A stretch of 64,000 nucleotides of DNA from Maribacter antarcticus DSM 21422 (GTDB lineage: Bacteria; Bacteroidota; Bacteroidia; Flavobacteriales; Flavobacteriaceae). The notes under the pieces were generated by a model. It saw nothing but the letters and a program-made list of their open reading frames with translations, was not told the origin of the DNA and ran no database searches. A program made the position numbers and the translations under genes. Where the stretch lies: NCBI RefSeq assembly GCF_000621125.1, contig NZ_JHZC01000004.1:620001-684000 (forward strand), in the 5' to 3' direction. Shown here piece after piece: positions 26,365 through 35,756 of this stretch. Each line of letters starts with the position of its first letter. The first letter of the stretch is position 1.

Positions 26365-27057
26365 TTAAATTTTCTGATTTAGTAATACCTCAACCAATTT
26401 AGGAACACCAATAGCTGCAGCTGAAGCCAGTATTGTTAAGTTTTTTCTGTTATGTTCTGAAATGGATGGTTTTGGGTCAATAAAATAAATGGGAACATTA
26501 TCTGCAACAAAATCGATTAGGCTGGCTGCCGGATATACCTGCATAGACGTTCCAATAATGATAAGGATATCTGCTGTTCTAGTGATTTCAATCGCTTGGT
26601 CTAGTAATGGGACCGCTTCTCCAAACCATACGATATGTGGCCTCATTTGATATCCACTTTTACATACATCTCCTTGTACGATATCTTTTGTCCATGGAAC
26701 TATCTCATTCTCGGAAGCCGTACTGCGGGCTTTTAAGAGTTCTCCGTGAAGATGTAAAACCGATTCACTCCCCGCCCTTTCGTGAAGATCGTCTACATTT
26801 TGGGTTACGATACTAACCTTGAATTTTTCTTCTAAGTTCACAAGCGCTTGATGAGCGGCATTGGGTGCTACACGCAACAATTGCTTTCGCCTTTGGTTAT
26901 AAAATTCCAATACCAATGTGGGGTTATTGGCAAAACCTTCAGGCGTAGCTACTTCCATGACGTCGTGTCCTTCCCACAGTCCGTCTGCATCCCGAAAGGT
27001 TTTTAGGCCACTTTCTGCACTTATTCCTGCGCCTGTTAAAATTACGACGTGCTTCAT
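26365..27057 (-). CDS. cobB: NAD-dependent protein deacylase, sirtuin (CobB type)
   Basis: A 230-aa protein, the short class III form. It has the NAD-binding GAGISAESGLKTFRD at the N-terminus, TQNVDDLHERAG, the catalytic His in LHLHGEL, and RPHIVWFGEAVP. A Tyr-x-x-Arg pair (YNQRR) matches the residues that favour succinyl/malonyl-lysine in SIRT5/CobB. The zinc-ribbon cysteines are missing: only one Cys lies between HGEL and RPHIVWFGE. It lies between two broken genes but is itself intact. Confidence 0.93.
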   Translation of the reverse strand: MKHVVILTGAGISAESGLKTFRDADGLWEGHDVMEVATPEGFANNPTLVLEFYNQRRKQLLRVAPNAAHQALVNLEEKFKVSIVTQNVDDLHERAGSESVLHLHGELLKARSTASENEIVPWTKDIVQGDVCKSGYQMRPHIVWFGEAVPLLDQAIEITRTADILIIIGTSMQVYPAASLIDFVADNVPIYFIDPKPSISEHNRKNLTILASAAAIGVPKLVEVLLNQKI

Positions 27058-27121
27058 TTTATCTAATTTCTTCTAGAAATATACTTTTTATTATCTTGGT
27101 TTCATCGAAGAAACACAGCTT

Positions 27122-27758
27122 TTGACCTATTTAGAGGGTTTTATTTCAGAAGAATGTCGGGAGCGCTTTATTTCAGTACTAAATAAGCGTACCAAATACA
27201 TTACTGGAGTCTTGGAAGATGTTTTTCAAATGCACAATACCAGTGCCGTCATCCGGAGTTGTGATATTTTCGGTGTACAAAAGGCGCATTTGATACAAAA
27301 CCGCAATACTAACCAACTAGCTAAGAACCTTGCGATGGGGGCATAGCAATGGGTAGAGGCATATCGACACAAGAACACAACTGATTGCATTAAGGTACTC
27401 AAAAACAAAGGATACCAGATTATAGCGACAGCGCCCCACAACGATTCCGTTTTGTTGCAAGATTTTAAAATCAAGGATAAAGTGGCCCTGTTTTTTGGAA
27501 CGAAACGTGACGGTTTAACCACAGCTGTTTTAGAGCAGGCAGACCGTTTTTTAGCTACCTATGAAAGGCTTTACAGAAAGCTTGAATATTTCTGTTGCCG
27601 CCGCAATCATTCTACACGAGTTAAGCTATACATTAATTCGGAAAGATGCACCATGGCAACTTACAAAATCCGAAAAACTGGAAAAATGTTTGGAGTGGTC
27701 CAAGAAATCTATCAAAAGTATTGACAATATATTGCAACGTTATAGCAATATAACTTAG
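27122..27758 (+). pseudogene. trmH: TrmH/SpoU-family tRNA methyltransferase, broken by stop and frameshift
   Basis: The frame from a TTG at 27122 reads LEDVFQMHNTSAVIRSCDIFG (SPOUT motif 1) up to a TAG at 27344-27346, where homologues have Gln in GAQKW. It continues in the same frame with QWVEAYRHKN and VALFFGTKRDGLT (motif 2) to about 27552. A frameshift then moves motif 3 (PMKGFTESLNISVAAAIIL) to another frame, ending at the stop 27758. Intact, it would be about 211 aa and methylate G18 of tRNA. Every motif is still recognisable, so inactivation seems recent, or one lesion could be a sequencing error. Confidence 0.85.
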
Positions 27759-27843
27759 GTCCTAATGGTATACCACTACAGATTGCTAAACCGTACTATT
27801 AAAGTAGGTTTATGAGACTATTAATTGGTCTTTACTGTAAACT

Positions 27844-29544
27844 CTAGTCTACGTATTCTTTCAATTCCAATAGAGCGATATCAAAGTCATTATCTAACAT
27901 TATTTTTCCGTTTGTTACAATCACTTCAGTATCGGAATAGGTATCGAATAAAGTGGTGCCGTCACCAAAGAATCCTTTAACCGAGAGCGACTTTTTACCT
28001 TTTGGTAAGTCTAGACCAACCACTACTTTGTCCTTGTAGTTGTCCTTGATGTAAGTTCTACTGAAGACATAAGGCTTTTTTGATAAGCGTTCGTGTTTTC
28101 CAGCACCTATTGCAAGGTGGTTGTTTCTAAATGTCCCTAGTTTTTGCCAGTGCGCAAGCGTTTTTTTGGTTTGCGGTAAACTATCTAATTCTTCCCAGTT
28201 CATAAAAGAACGTAATGTCGCGTCTCCCTGGGTACTATCTATGACAAGGTTTCTGGCGGTTTCGTCACCGTAGTAAACTTGTGATGCACCAGGAGTTAAT
28301 AAAAGCACGTTTGCAGCTCTTATAGGGTCTTTTCGCTCTTGATCAAAAGGTTGGCCATCATCATGCGAGGTGAGGTAGTTGACTACACTTTTGTTCTTCA
28401 ATTTCGTATGCAGTAGTTTGCTGTATTTTGTAAATATTTTATCATAGCCGTTTAGGGCATCGTTCTTTAATTCAAAATTGATAAGGCTATGAAATCCATG
28501 GTCAAAATAGTCCACTTTTTTATCACCAAAATCAAACTTCCGCCCTCCTGAAATCCCGTAATTATAAACTTCACCAACCATATAGAATGGCGTATCATCC
28601 AAGGTGTGCTTCGGATTTTTTTTCTTCCATATCTTAAAAGAATAGGATGCCTCCTTATATAGTTCAGCCCAAGCATTTTCGTTTACATGCTTTACGGTGT
28701 CTACTCTAAACCCGTCAACTCCAAATTCGTTTACGTAATCCGTCAACCACTTAATAATATAGAATCTTGGAGCCCTAGGATATCCCGTTCTGTCAAAAAA
28801 TAGCTGTAATTCGTCTAGTTCTGCGCTTAGTCTTCCTTCTTTTTTCCATTTTGCCAATAAGGCGTCCGGAAGTTTTACGGCTTCATTGGAAGCTGTAAGA
28901 ATATCTGGAAGGTTGTCAACAAGGGTACAGTTTGTGGTATTTTCATAGGTAGCATAGGCACATGTGGGGTCTGTAATTACCCACTCTTTAGGCCAAACAG
29001 GGTCTTTTGCAGTTACGGGTCCTGTATGGTTTAAAACCACGTCCAACAACACCCTTATTCCTTTTTTATGTGCACTTTGTACTAATACACCTAAGTCCTC
29101 TTTTGTACCAAAATTTGGGTCTATAGCGGTCCAATCGCTGGCCCAATAGCCATGATAGCCGTAGGTGTTTCCAGTAGCTTCGTCGGTATCGCCATGTATT
29201 TGCTCAACCACGGGTGTAAACCAAATGGCATTTATACCTAAATCACTGAAATAACCCTCTTCTATTTTTTTTGTAATGCCTTGAATATCGCCACCCATAA
29301 AACCTCTTAGTTTACCTGTAGGGTTGCCGCGTTCAAAGTTCATATCGTTGTTTGGGTTTCCGTTGTTGAATCTGTCCGTCAATAGAAAATAGATGTTTGC
29401 ACCGTCCCACACAAATGGCACCTGTTTTTTAACTTCCACGATACTATCCCTTACAACCATAGTCAAAGTAGACTGCTCTTTTTTTTCGGACTTACAAGAA
29501 GCTATGAGTGAAATTAAGGTAAGTAAGGTAATTAGGTATTTCAT
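27844..29544 (-). CDS. GH13 alpha-amylase-family glycosidase, lipoprotein
   Basis: A 566-aa protein from ATG 29544 (two codons inside the longest frame), giving MKYLITLLTLISLIASC with a lipobox. The catalytic barrel regions are present in order: LDVVLNHTG (region I), DGFRVDTVKH (II, nucleophile Asp), MVGEVYNYG (III, acid/base Glu) and LTSHDDGQPF (IV). It should hydrolyse alpha-1,4-glucans in the periplasm or at the surface. No sus-type transporter genes are beside it, so it is a stand-alone amylase here. Confidence 0.93.
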   Translation of the reverse strand: MKYLITLLTLISLIASCKSEKKEQSTLTMVVRDSIVEVKKQVPFVWDGANIYFLLTDRFNNGNPNNDMNFERGNPTGKLRGFMGGDIQGITKKIEEGYFSDLGINAIWFTPVVEQIHGDTDEATGNTYGYHGYWASDWTAIDPNFGTKEDLGVLVQSAHKKGIRVLLDVVLNHTGPVTAKDPVWPKEWVITDPTCAYATYENTTNCTLVDNLPDILTASNEAVKLPDALLAKWKKEGRLSAELDELQLFFDRTGYPRAPRFYIIKWLTDYVNEFGVDGFRVDTVKHVNENAWAELYKEASYSFKIWKKKNPKHTLDDTPFYMVGEVYNYGISGGRKFDFGDKKVDYFDHGFHSLINFELKNDALNGYDKIFTKYSKLLHTKLKNKSVVNYLTSHDDGQPFDQERKDPIRAANVLLLTPGASQVYYGDETARNLVIDSTQGDATLRSFMNWEELDSLPQTKKTLAHWQKLGTFRNNHLAIGAGKHERLSKKPYVFSRTYIKDNYKDKVVVGLDLPKGKKSLSVKGFFGDGTTLFDTYSDTEVIVTNGKIMLDNDFDIALLELKEYVD

Positions 29545-29595
29545 AAACATTCTATTTGTTTTAAAATTATAAAATACAAATGGGAATGAAAAATT

Positions 29596-30366
29596 TTATT
29601 TTCTGCGGTTCAATACTTTGAACTCCTCGTAGCAACTACTTATGGCATCTAGAATTTGAAGGTCGTTTGCGGTGATAATAAAGGACTTGGAGTAGTTACA
29701 GTTGTTTAAAATATCCTGAATATCAACTTTCTCTAACTGTAGAAATTCAGTTAAAGTTTCGCGGTCAAATTTTGAGGCCAATAGATTTCGGATTTCTTCA
29801 TCCTCTTTCATTTGACGTAACTTTCGCATTTGGGTAGGTTTTTTACCAAAAAGATTACGAAGCAGGTCTGCAGGATTCAGTATAGCGCCAAGTACTTTTG
29901 TAACGGCACTTGGATTTTTGTTCCCCCCTTCATAAGCGACGGATAAGCCAGATATGCTGTATTGATACGCATTGTTTATCGGAAGGTTCTTTACGTCTAT
30001 TTCTAGATAGCCTGTAAGCTGGTAAGGTCTCACGATTACTTCTTCCAAGGCATAGGCAAGCTCTGTTAGGGCAATTTTAGTCTCCTCGAATTTGAACATA
30101 TCGTTCGTTACTCGAATCTTTTGAGATTTAAAGCCAAGAAAAGAAAGGTAAAGTGTATCGTTTACAGCGGCCGCAATAGAAAATTCTCCCTTTTCATTGG
30201 TGATGGTGCCAATAACTTGGTTCAGGTTAACCACGTGAACACTTTCCATACGGACATCGGTCTGGGCGTTTACGACAACTGCACGAATATCTATGTTTTC
30301 TGGCGTTGCTTGTGAAACAGCCAAAAATGATATAAAACAGAAAAAAAAAACTAATTGTTTACCCAT
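29596..30366 (-). CDS. Secreted protein with carboxypeptidase-like regulatory (CarboxypepD_reg-like) domain
   Basis: A 256-aa protein with a signal peptide (residues 1-20, cut near SQATPEN). Residues about 25-105 form the beta-sandwich regulatory domain (VVNAQTDVRMESVHVVNLNQ, GTITNEKGEFSI, LYLSFLGFKSQKIRV). The rest is helical and charged (RKLRQMKEDEEIRNLLASKF). These proteins are common in Bacteroidetes with unknown exact role. It lies 51 bp upstream of the amylase gene in the same direction. Confidence 0.8.
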   Translation of the reverse strand: MGKQLVFFFCFISFLAVSQATPENIDIRAVVVNAQTDVRMESVHVVNLNQVIGTITNEKGEFSIAAAVNDTLYLSFLGFKSQKIRVTNDMFKFEETKIALTELAYALEEVIVRPYQLTGYLEIDVKNLPINNAYQYSISGLSVAYEGGNKNPSAVTKVLGAILNPADLLRNLFGKKPTQMRKLRQMKEDEEIRNLLASKFDRETLTEFLQLEKVDIQDILNNCNYSKSFIITANDLQILDAISSCYEEFKVLNRRK

Positions 30367-30405
30367 AAAAATCCTACGCTATGTGTTACAAGCTACAAAC
30401 AAACC

Positions 30406-30433
30406 AAAAAAAATACGCCGAAGCGTATTTTTT
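30406..30433 (-). terminator. Terminator after the DEAD-box helicase gene
   Basis: AAAAAATACGC CGAA GCGTATTTTTT forms an 11-bp stem with a CGAA tetraloop, 14 bp after the helicase stop; flanking A/T runs make it usable in both directions. Confidence 0.85.
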
Positions 30434-30446
30434 AATATACAATTAA

Positions 30447-32279
30447 CTAAAAGAAGTCACCTTTCCTTTTCTGGCTTCTTCTTTTTCCAGAGTTAGGGCT
30501 TTCAGATTTGCTTCTTTCCCTGCTTCTTCCTTTGCTTGCACCACGATCATCATCTCTGCGACTACCACCGCTTCTCTTTCCTTTGAATCCGCCGCTGCCA
30601 CCAAAACTGCTACCACCGCTTCTGCGTTTGCCACCTCCGCCACCACCAGGGCTTTTAGAAACCTCTACATTTACAAAACGACCATCTACTTTGAATTCTG
30701 TAAATGTTCCTAATATTTTCTCGGTAACTTCAGTATCTGTATTGAAAAAGGAAAAACTTTCTTTTACATCTACTTTGAATACATCGTCTTGACCAAGACC
30801 AGCTGTGTCCCTAAGGAAATCTTTTAAAGACATCCAATCATAGCCATCTTTCTCACCAATATTAATGAAATAACGTACAGATCCACTTGTTGGTGTTTCG
30901 CCACCTCTTCTACCATCACTTCTTTCACTTCGTTCTCCTCTATCTCTACCGCTGTCAGAAGAGTTTAAGTCCTTTGACTTGTTATAATAGGTAGAGAATC
31001 TTGTGAATTCGGCAGATATTAATTTTTTTATAAGTTCTTCGCGATCTATTCCTTCTAATATATCATTGATAGCGGGTAAATAGCTGTCAATATTTGAATT
31101 AGTTTCTGTATCCTTTATTTTATTTGCTAAGTGATGTAATTGAATACCACAAATTTCGGATCCAGAAGGAACTTTTTTCAATTCAAATTTCTGATTGATT
31201 TTATTCTCAATAGCCTTAATCTTACGTTGTTCGCTACGTGTAATAAGAACCATAGAAATACCAGTTTTACCAGCTCTACCAGTTCTACCGCTTCGGTGCG
31301 TATAGGTTTCGATTTCATCAGGTAATTGGTAATTTATGACGTGAGTAATGTCATCAACATCAATACCTCGTGCAGCTACATCGGTAGCAACTAACATTTG
31401 AATTTGCCTCTTACGAAAAGAATTCATCACCAAATCACGTTGGTTCTGACTCAAATCTCCATGTAGAGCTCCGGCATTGTAGCCGTCCTCAATCAAGTTT
31501 TCAGCAACTTTTTGCGTATCACGTTTCGTTCTACAGAAAATAACTGAAAATATATCTGGATTGGTATCTGCTAATCTTTTCAAAGCAGGATAACGATCTC
31601 TACCACCAACAACATAATACTCATGTTGTACTGTTGATGCTCCAGAATTTTTAGCACCTACAGTAATCTCTTGTGGTGAATGCATGAATTTTTTTGCAAT
31701 AACCGAAACTTCCTTAGGCATCGTTGCGGAGAATAACCATGTAGATTTTTCATTAGGCGTGTTTGAAAGAATATCTTTAATATCTTCCATAAAGCCCATA
31801 TTCAGCATTTCATCTGCCTCATCAAGGATACAATAATCAATCTTGGAAATATCTACAAGACGTCTACTGATCATATCTTTCATTCTTCCTGGTGTTGCAA
31901 CAATAATTTGCGCACCTCTCTTAATTTGTCTTGCTTGGTCAGTGATACTAGCACCACCATATATGGCTACTACATTGATATTGCGTTCGTATTTAGCATA
32001 CGCTTGCATTTCTTTGGTAATCTGTAAACACAACTCACGCGTTGGAGAAAGAATTAATCCTTGGGTGGTTCTGCTATTGCCGTCTATTTTTTGAATTAAT
32101 GGAAATCCAAAAGCTGCCGTTTTACCGGTACCTGTTTGTGCAAGAGCCACTAAATCGGTCTCACCTTCTAATAAAATTGGGATGGCTTTTTCCTGTACTT
32201 CGGATGGAGTTTCAAAACCTAAATCCGCAACAGCATCTAATAAGGACTTTTGGAGTCCTAGTGCTTCAAACTTTGTCAT
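30447..32279 (-). CDS. DEAD-box RNA helicase with DbpA-type RNA-binding domain and Gly/Arg-rich tail
   Basis: A 610-aa protein. The helicase core carries Q-motif to VI: AQTGTGKTAAF, PTRELCLQ, ATPGR, DEADEMLNMGF, SATMP, VIFCRTKRDT, ATDVAARGID, HRSGRTGRAGKTG. After a linker comes a DbpA-like RNA-recognition domain (RYFINIGEKDGYDWMSLKDF, GRFVNVEVSK), then a tail of about 60 residues rich in Gly, Arg, Lys and Ser. It probably acts in ribosome assembly or RNA turnover, as CsdA/DbpA relatives do. Flavobacterial cold-adapted species often have several such genes; which this is cannot be said. Confidence 0.94.
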   Translation of the reverse strand: MTKFEALGLQKSLLDAVADLGFETPSEVQEKAIPILLEGETDLVALAQTGTGKTAAFGFPLIQKIDGNSRTTQGLILSPTRELCLQITKEMQAYAKYERNINVVAIYGGASITDQARQIKRGAQIIVATPGRMKDMISRRLVDISKIDYCILDEADEMLNMGFMEDIKDILSNTPNEKSTWLFSATMPKEVSVIAKKFMHSPQEITVGAKNSGASTVQHEYYVVGGRDRYPALKRLADTNPDIFSVIFCRTKRDTQKVAENLIEDGYNAGALHGDLSQNQRDLVMNSFRKRQIQMLVATDVAARGIDVDDITHVINYQLPDEIETYTHRSGRTGRAGKTGISMVLITRSEQRKIKAIENKINQKFELKKVPSGSEICGIQLHHLANKIKDTETNSNIDSYLPAINDILEGIDREELIKKLISAEFTRFSTYYNKSKDLNSSDSGRDRGERSERSDGRRGGETPTSGSVRYFINIGEKDGYDWMSLKDFLRDTAGLGQDDVFKVDVKESFSFFNTDTEVTEKILGTFTEFKVDGRFVNVEVSKSPGGGGGGKRRSGGSSFGGSGGFKGKRSGGSRRDDDRGASKGRSRERSKSESPNSGKRRSQKRKGDFF

Positions 32280-32399
32280 AATATGTTATACTTAATCGCA
32301 AATAAGAATGTTGCTTAGAGCGATTATCGTTTATAACCTATTAGACTCAATGCAACACATGCTATACCAGCGGCGTTAATTTGGCGGCAAAGGTACTGC

Positions 32400-33056
32400 T
32401 AATAAACGAGATGGTATAATTTATTGTAACTAGCCTTTTTAAAGGAGCAAAGCTATAGCCATATAGCAACATGATAACTCCTGTAATTCCAGATAAAATC
32501 ATGAGTATAGTGAAGGTTTTTGAAGCTTGGGGTTATCCTGTATAATAACACAGGCTGCACAAAATACTATACTAATTTAAAAGAAAAGCATAGCTAAATC
32601 AAATTTTTTGGTTGCAACATCATATTCATTTTCTAAAACTTCCACTCCTTTTACGCCTGTAATTTCACCCATTTCGCTGCCTAGGTTCTGCAACTAGTTT
32701 GCTTCAGCTATTAGTATAGCGCTTAATAAAGTTTCTGTTTTCTCCAGAGCGTATTTTTCAATATTCTTTAATTTACAGAATTTATTTTGTGTTGGATAAT
32801 TGGTTTTTGTCACCCCGCACCTTCCTGCTTTGCATTAATGCGGAGAGGTCATCGAGTCTACTTTCTTTGATGCTCTTAGATTGGCTGCAATAGGAGTAGT
32901 TGATAATTCGGTTATGAGTAATCGCCATCTCTTCCCCATAGTTCGACGTTTACCATTTGGGCTATGGTCATTAAGGCAGTAAAAAAGGCGATAAGAACCC
33001 CGCCAATAGCTTTTGCCCTTTCGGAGGCTACCGATACCGCAACTGAATCTTTTTTT
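32400..33056 (-). pseudogene. Relic of a DUF4337-like membrane protein
   Basis: Read on the minus strand directly after rdgB. First fragment: KDSVAVSVASERAKAIGGVL followed by IAFFTALMTIAQMVNVEL, a membrane helix. After a frame change: YSYCSQSKSIKES. Later: MGEITGVKGVEVLENEYD and VATKKFDLAMLFF, then a TAA in place of Gln, ISIVFCAACVIIQDNPKLQK, a frameshift, and FTILMILSGITGVIMLLYGY. The order (helix, WYQSKSIKE-like middle, two C-terminal helices) is that of DUF4337-like proteins. At least two frameshifts and one stop rule out function. Confidence 0.65.
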
Positions 33057-33644
33057 TTAGATGTTCGTATTTGTTTTGTTTAGGAACGCTATGAGTTTAG
33101 TGAATGCCTTTGCTCTATGACTCATTTTATTTTTTGTTGCTAAGGGCAGCTCTGCGAAGGTACGATCATGACCGGCAGGTTTAAATATTGGGTCATACCC
33201 AAAGCCGTTTTCGCCTTTCTTTTTTTTAGTAATGACCCCTTCAGCGGAGCCTTCAAACAATAATGTCTCTCCCTCTATATTTAGTGCAATATATGTGCTA
33301 AAGTGTGCTGCTCTATTTTTCTTATCTAACAAGTTTTCTAGTAACTTTTTCACATTGGCATCTGCACCGGATTCCGCACCGGCATAACGGGCTGTATAAA
33401 TACCTGGCTCGCCATTAAGTGCGTCTACGAAAAGGCCTGTGTCATCTGCAAAGCAGGGTAGATTGTAATTGTTGGTAACATAGTCCGCTTTTAGTTTTGC
33501 ATTTCCTTGAAGCGTATCCGCAGTTTCCGGTATTGCTTCTGTACAACCAATATCTTGTAAGGATATCAATTGAATATGGTCTGGGACTAAGGCTTGTATT
33601 TCTTTTAACTTATTCTGATTATGGGTAGCGAATACGAGTTTCAT
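33057..33644 (-). CDS. rdgB: RdgB/HAM1 XTP/dITP pyrophosphatase
   Basis: A 195-aa protein, normal length. It begins LVFATHNQNKLKEIQALV (substrate loop) and has CFADDTGLFVDALNGEPG with the metal-binding acidic cluster, the aromatic/Lys segment ENGFGYDPIF, and ends with SHRAKAFTKL. It removes non-canonical purine nucleotides (ITP, XTP) from the pool. Single gene; a decayed gene follows directly after its stop. Confidence 0.95.
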   Translation of the reverse strand: MKLVFATHNQNKLKEIQALVPDHIQLISLQDIGCTEAIPETADTLQGNAKLKADYVTNNYNLPCFADDTGLFVDALNGEPGIYTARYAGAESGADANVKKLLENLLDKKNRAAHFSTYIALNIEGETLLFEGSAEGVITKKKKGENGFGYDPIFKPAGHDRTFAELPLATKNKMSHRAKAFTKLIAFLNKTNTNI

Positions 33645-33705
33645 TGAAAATAATTTAGGGTCTGTTTTAAGATGCTAACAGCATCAAAAATAGTAATTTT
33701 ATAAA

Positions 33706-34158
33706 ATGGAATTAAAAATACCCCCAGTTATTGTCTTTTTGGTTTTTATTTTGGGGATGTGCCTTCTAAGCACTTTTCTGCCTTTTGGTTTTTTTGATTT
33801 CTTTGGAAGATTACCTTTAGCTAAGATACTTGTAGGATTGGCTGCGGGTATCGGTGTGGTGAGTCTTATTCAGTTTTTTGTGGCAAAAACTACCGTGAAT
33901 CCTAATACGCCAGAGAAAGCCTCTAGATTGATTTCAAATGGCTTGTATACCTTCTCCAGGAATCCAATGTATCTTGCGATGTTATTACTCCTTCTTGCTG
34001 TGGGACTTTATTTTGGCAATGCATTCAACACATTGATAGCTGCCGGATTTGTCAGCTATATGAACCGTTTTCAAATTGGTCCAGAAGAGCGCGTCTTATT
34101 GAGTAAATTTGGTAAAAAGTATACGGAATACCTAAAGAAGACCAGAAGGTGGTTTTAG
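33706..34158 (+). CDS. Isoprenylcysteine/phospholipid methyltransferase-like membrane protein
   Basis: A 150-aa protein with about 4 hydrophobic segments. The C-terminal half holds the PEMT/ICMT signature: LISNGLYTFSRNPMYLAMLL, where the R-N-P-M-Y set binds S-adenosylmethionine, and the late EERVLLSKFGKKYTEYLKKTRRW. It methylates an unknown lipid or prenyl substrate in the inner membrane. Solitary, divergent from rdgB with about 60 bp between the starts. Confidence 0.85.
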   Translation: MELKIPPVIVFLVFILGMCLLSTFLPFGFFDFFGRLPLAKILVGLAAGIGVVSLIQFFVAKTTVNPNTPEKASRLISNGLYTFSRNPMYLAMLLLLLAVGLYFGNAFNTLIAAGFVSYMNRFQIGPEERVLLSKFGKKYTEYLKKTRRWF

Positions 34159-34247
34159 AACTTGAGTATATTGATTCTTATGCGTGTCGTTTAAAATATT
34201 ACTTATTTAGCTTATTTTTTAATATATTAGCATAATAGTTAATTATT

Positions 34248-34853
34248 ATGATAGCAATTATTACAGGAGATATCATTAATTCGGAAAACCATTTAGCGAC
34301 GGAATGGATGGGGGATTTAAAAACTTACTTTAATCGATTTGGGCCCGCACCAATGCACTGGGAAATATATAGAGGGGACGAGTTTCAGCTGAAGGTTACT
34401 AGTGAGCGTGTCTTACTATCGGCAATCCAAATAAAGGCCTTGCTAAAATCGGTGAAAGGATTGGATGTTAGAATGGGTATAGGTATCGGTCTGGAGACCT
34501 ATGTTGGAACAGGTGTTAGTGAGTCTAATGGTTCTGCACACCAACGATCTGGTAGAAAATTTGAATCTCTAAAAGAAAGTAAAGTAAATCTGAGTATCGC
34601 AACAGGCAGCGAATCACATGACTTTACCCTAAATCTTATGCTGCGTTTGGCCCTGGATTTTATGAACAGTTGGAGTGTCGTCTCTGCAGAGATTGCCCTC
34701 ATGGTACTGGACAACCCGGAAGCTTCCCAAAAGGAAATCGCCCAAAAACTAGGCATAAAACAATCTGCCGTTAGCCAACGAATAAAAAGAGCGCGATTGG
34801 ATTTGGTCTTAGACCTCTTGGCTTATTATCAGCAAGTAATCGGAGAAGTATAG
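34248..34853 (+). CDS. SatD-family protein with C-terminal helix-turn-helix
   Basis: A 201-aa protein. The N-terminal half starts with the SatD-like IIGDxxxS pattern (MIAIITGDIINSENHL) and has EIYRGDEFQLKV and VRMGIGIG, reminiscent of a nucleotide-cyclase-like fold. The C-terminal 60 residues are a helix-turn-helix (ASQKEIAQKLGIKQSAVSQRIKRAR). It is separated by only 3 bp from the DUF3307 gene, a pairing I recognise from other bacteria. A signal-responsive regulator of the membrane partner is a reasonable guess; ligand unknown. Confidence 0.75.
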   Translation: MIAIITGDIINSENHLATEWMGDLKTYFNRFGPAPMHWEIYRGDEFQLKVTSERVLLSAIQIKALLKSVKGLDVRMGIGIGLETYVGTGVSESNGSAHQRSGRKFESLKESKVNLSIATGSESHDFTLNLMLRLALDFMNSWSVVSAEIALMVLDNPEASQKEIAQKLGIKQSAVSQRIKRARLDLVLDLLAYYQQVIGEV

Positions 34854-34856
34854 CGT

Positions 34857-35570
34857 ATGTTGATTTTCGTAAAATTAGTATTGGCTCATTTAATTGGAGA
34901 TTTTATGCTACAGCCTTTAACGTGGGTAGTTCATAAGGAGGCAAATAAGATAAGGTCAAAATACCTTTACCTTCACGTATTCCTACATTTCGCGCTGTAT
35001 GCTCTTGTTTTATGGGACCTAAGTCTTTGGAAAATACCAGTCATCTTAGCGCTATCCCATTTAATGATAGACCTGTCAAAACTCTATGCCAACCCATGGT
35101 TTAAGAACAAGAGCATTCCTTTTTTTTTAGATCAATTTCTACATGTTATTATCTTATACGTTTGTTCCTATTATACAGCGTTACCAGAACACTTTATTTC
35201 TCTGCTCGAAAATTTAAATTGGCCCTTGGTCTTGGCCGTGGTGTTCGTGACTTTCCCATCTGCAATTATTATGGGAATGCTTCTAGAACCGATGTCAGGC
35301 CAAATAAATATAGACCATAAATCACTTCCTAATGCAGGTAAATATATCGGTATTATAGAGCGTTTATTTGTACTTGTATTTATAGTAATGGGTAGGTGGG
35401 ATGCTATTGGTCTCTTGATTACGGCAAAATCCGTATTCCGTTTTAACGACTTAAAGGAAAGCAATAGTAGAAAGCTCACGGAGTACATATTAATTGGCAC
35501 GCTAGTAAGCTTTGGGCTTGCTATACTTGCAGGATTATGGTATCTGAATTATATTGAACCAATCGGCTGA
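34857..35570 (+). CDS. DUF3307 membrane protein
   Basis: A 237-aa protein with about 6-7 hydrophobic segments. The first contains the family motif LVLAHLIGDFMLQP, followed by YLYLHVFLHFALYALVL and ALSHLMIDLSKLY, where conserved His/Asp residues sit inside membrane helices and could bind a metal or proton. Function unknown. It follows the SatD-like gene after 3 bp, so the two are co-expressed. Confidence 0.82.
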   Translation: MLIFVKLVLAHLIGDFMLQPLTWVVHKEANKIRSKYLYLHVFLHFALYALVLWDLSLWKIPVILALSHLMIDLSKLYANPWFKNKSIPFFLDQFLHVIILYVCSYYTALPEHFISLLENLNWPLVLAVVFVTFPSAIIMGMLLEPMSGQINIDHKSLPNAGKYIGIIERLFVLVFIVMGRWDAIGLLITAKSVFRFNDLKESNSRKLTEYILIGTLVSFGLAILAGLWYLNYIEPIG

Positions 35571-35756
35571 CTTTTTTTGAATTATTTAAAGAGGACAGCT
35601 ATTATTTTTGAATTTTAACCAATGGCGGTATTTTTTGTTTTATTTGATGTTTAAGATATGGTCAAAGGGATATAATTTTTATTTTTGACTAATATTTAAG
35701 TTTTAGTTTAGAAATCAAGAAAAAGCATTTTTTTGATATTAAGGGATAATAGAATA

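Noticed and set aside
30443-30646. Minus-strand Ala/Glu/Val-rich ORF
   Set aside because: Frame shadow of the repetitive Gly/Arg tail of the DEAD-box helicase.
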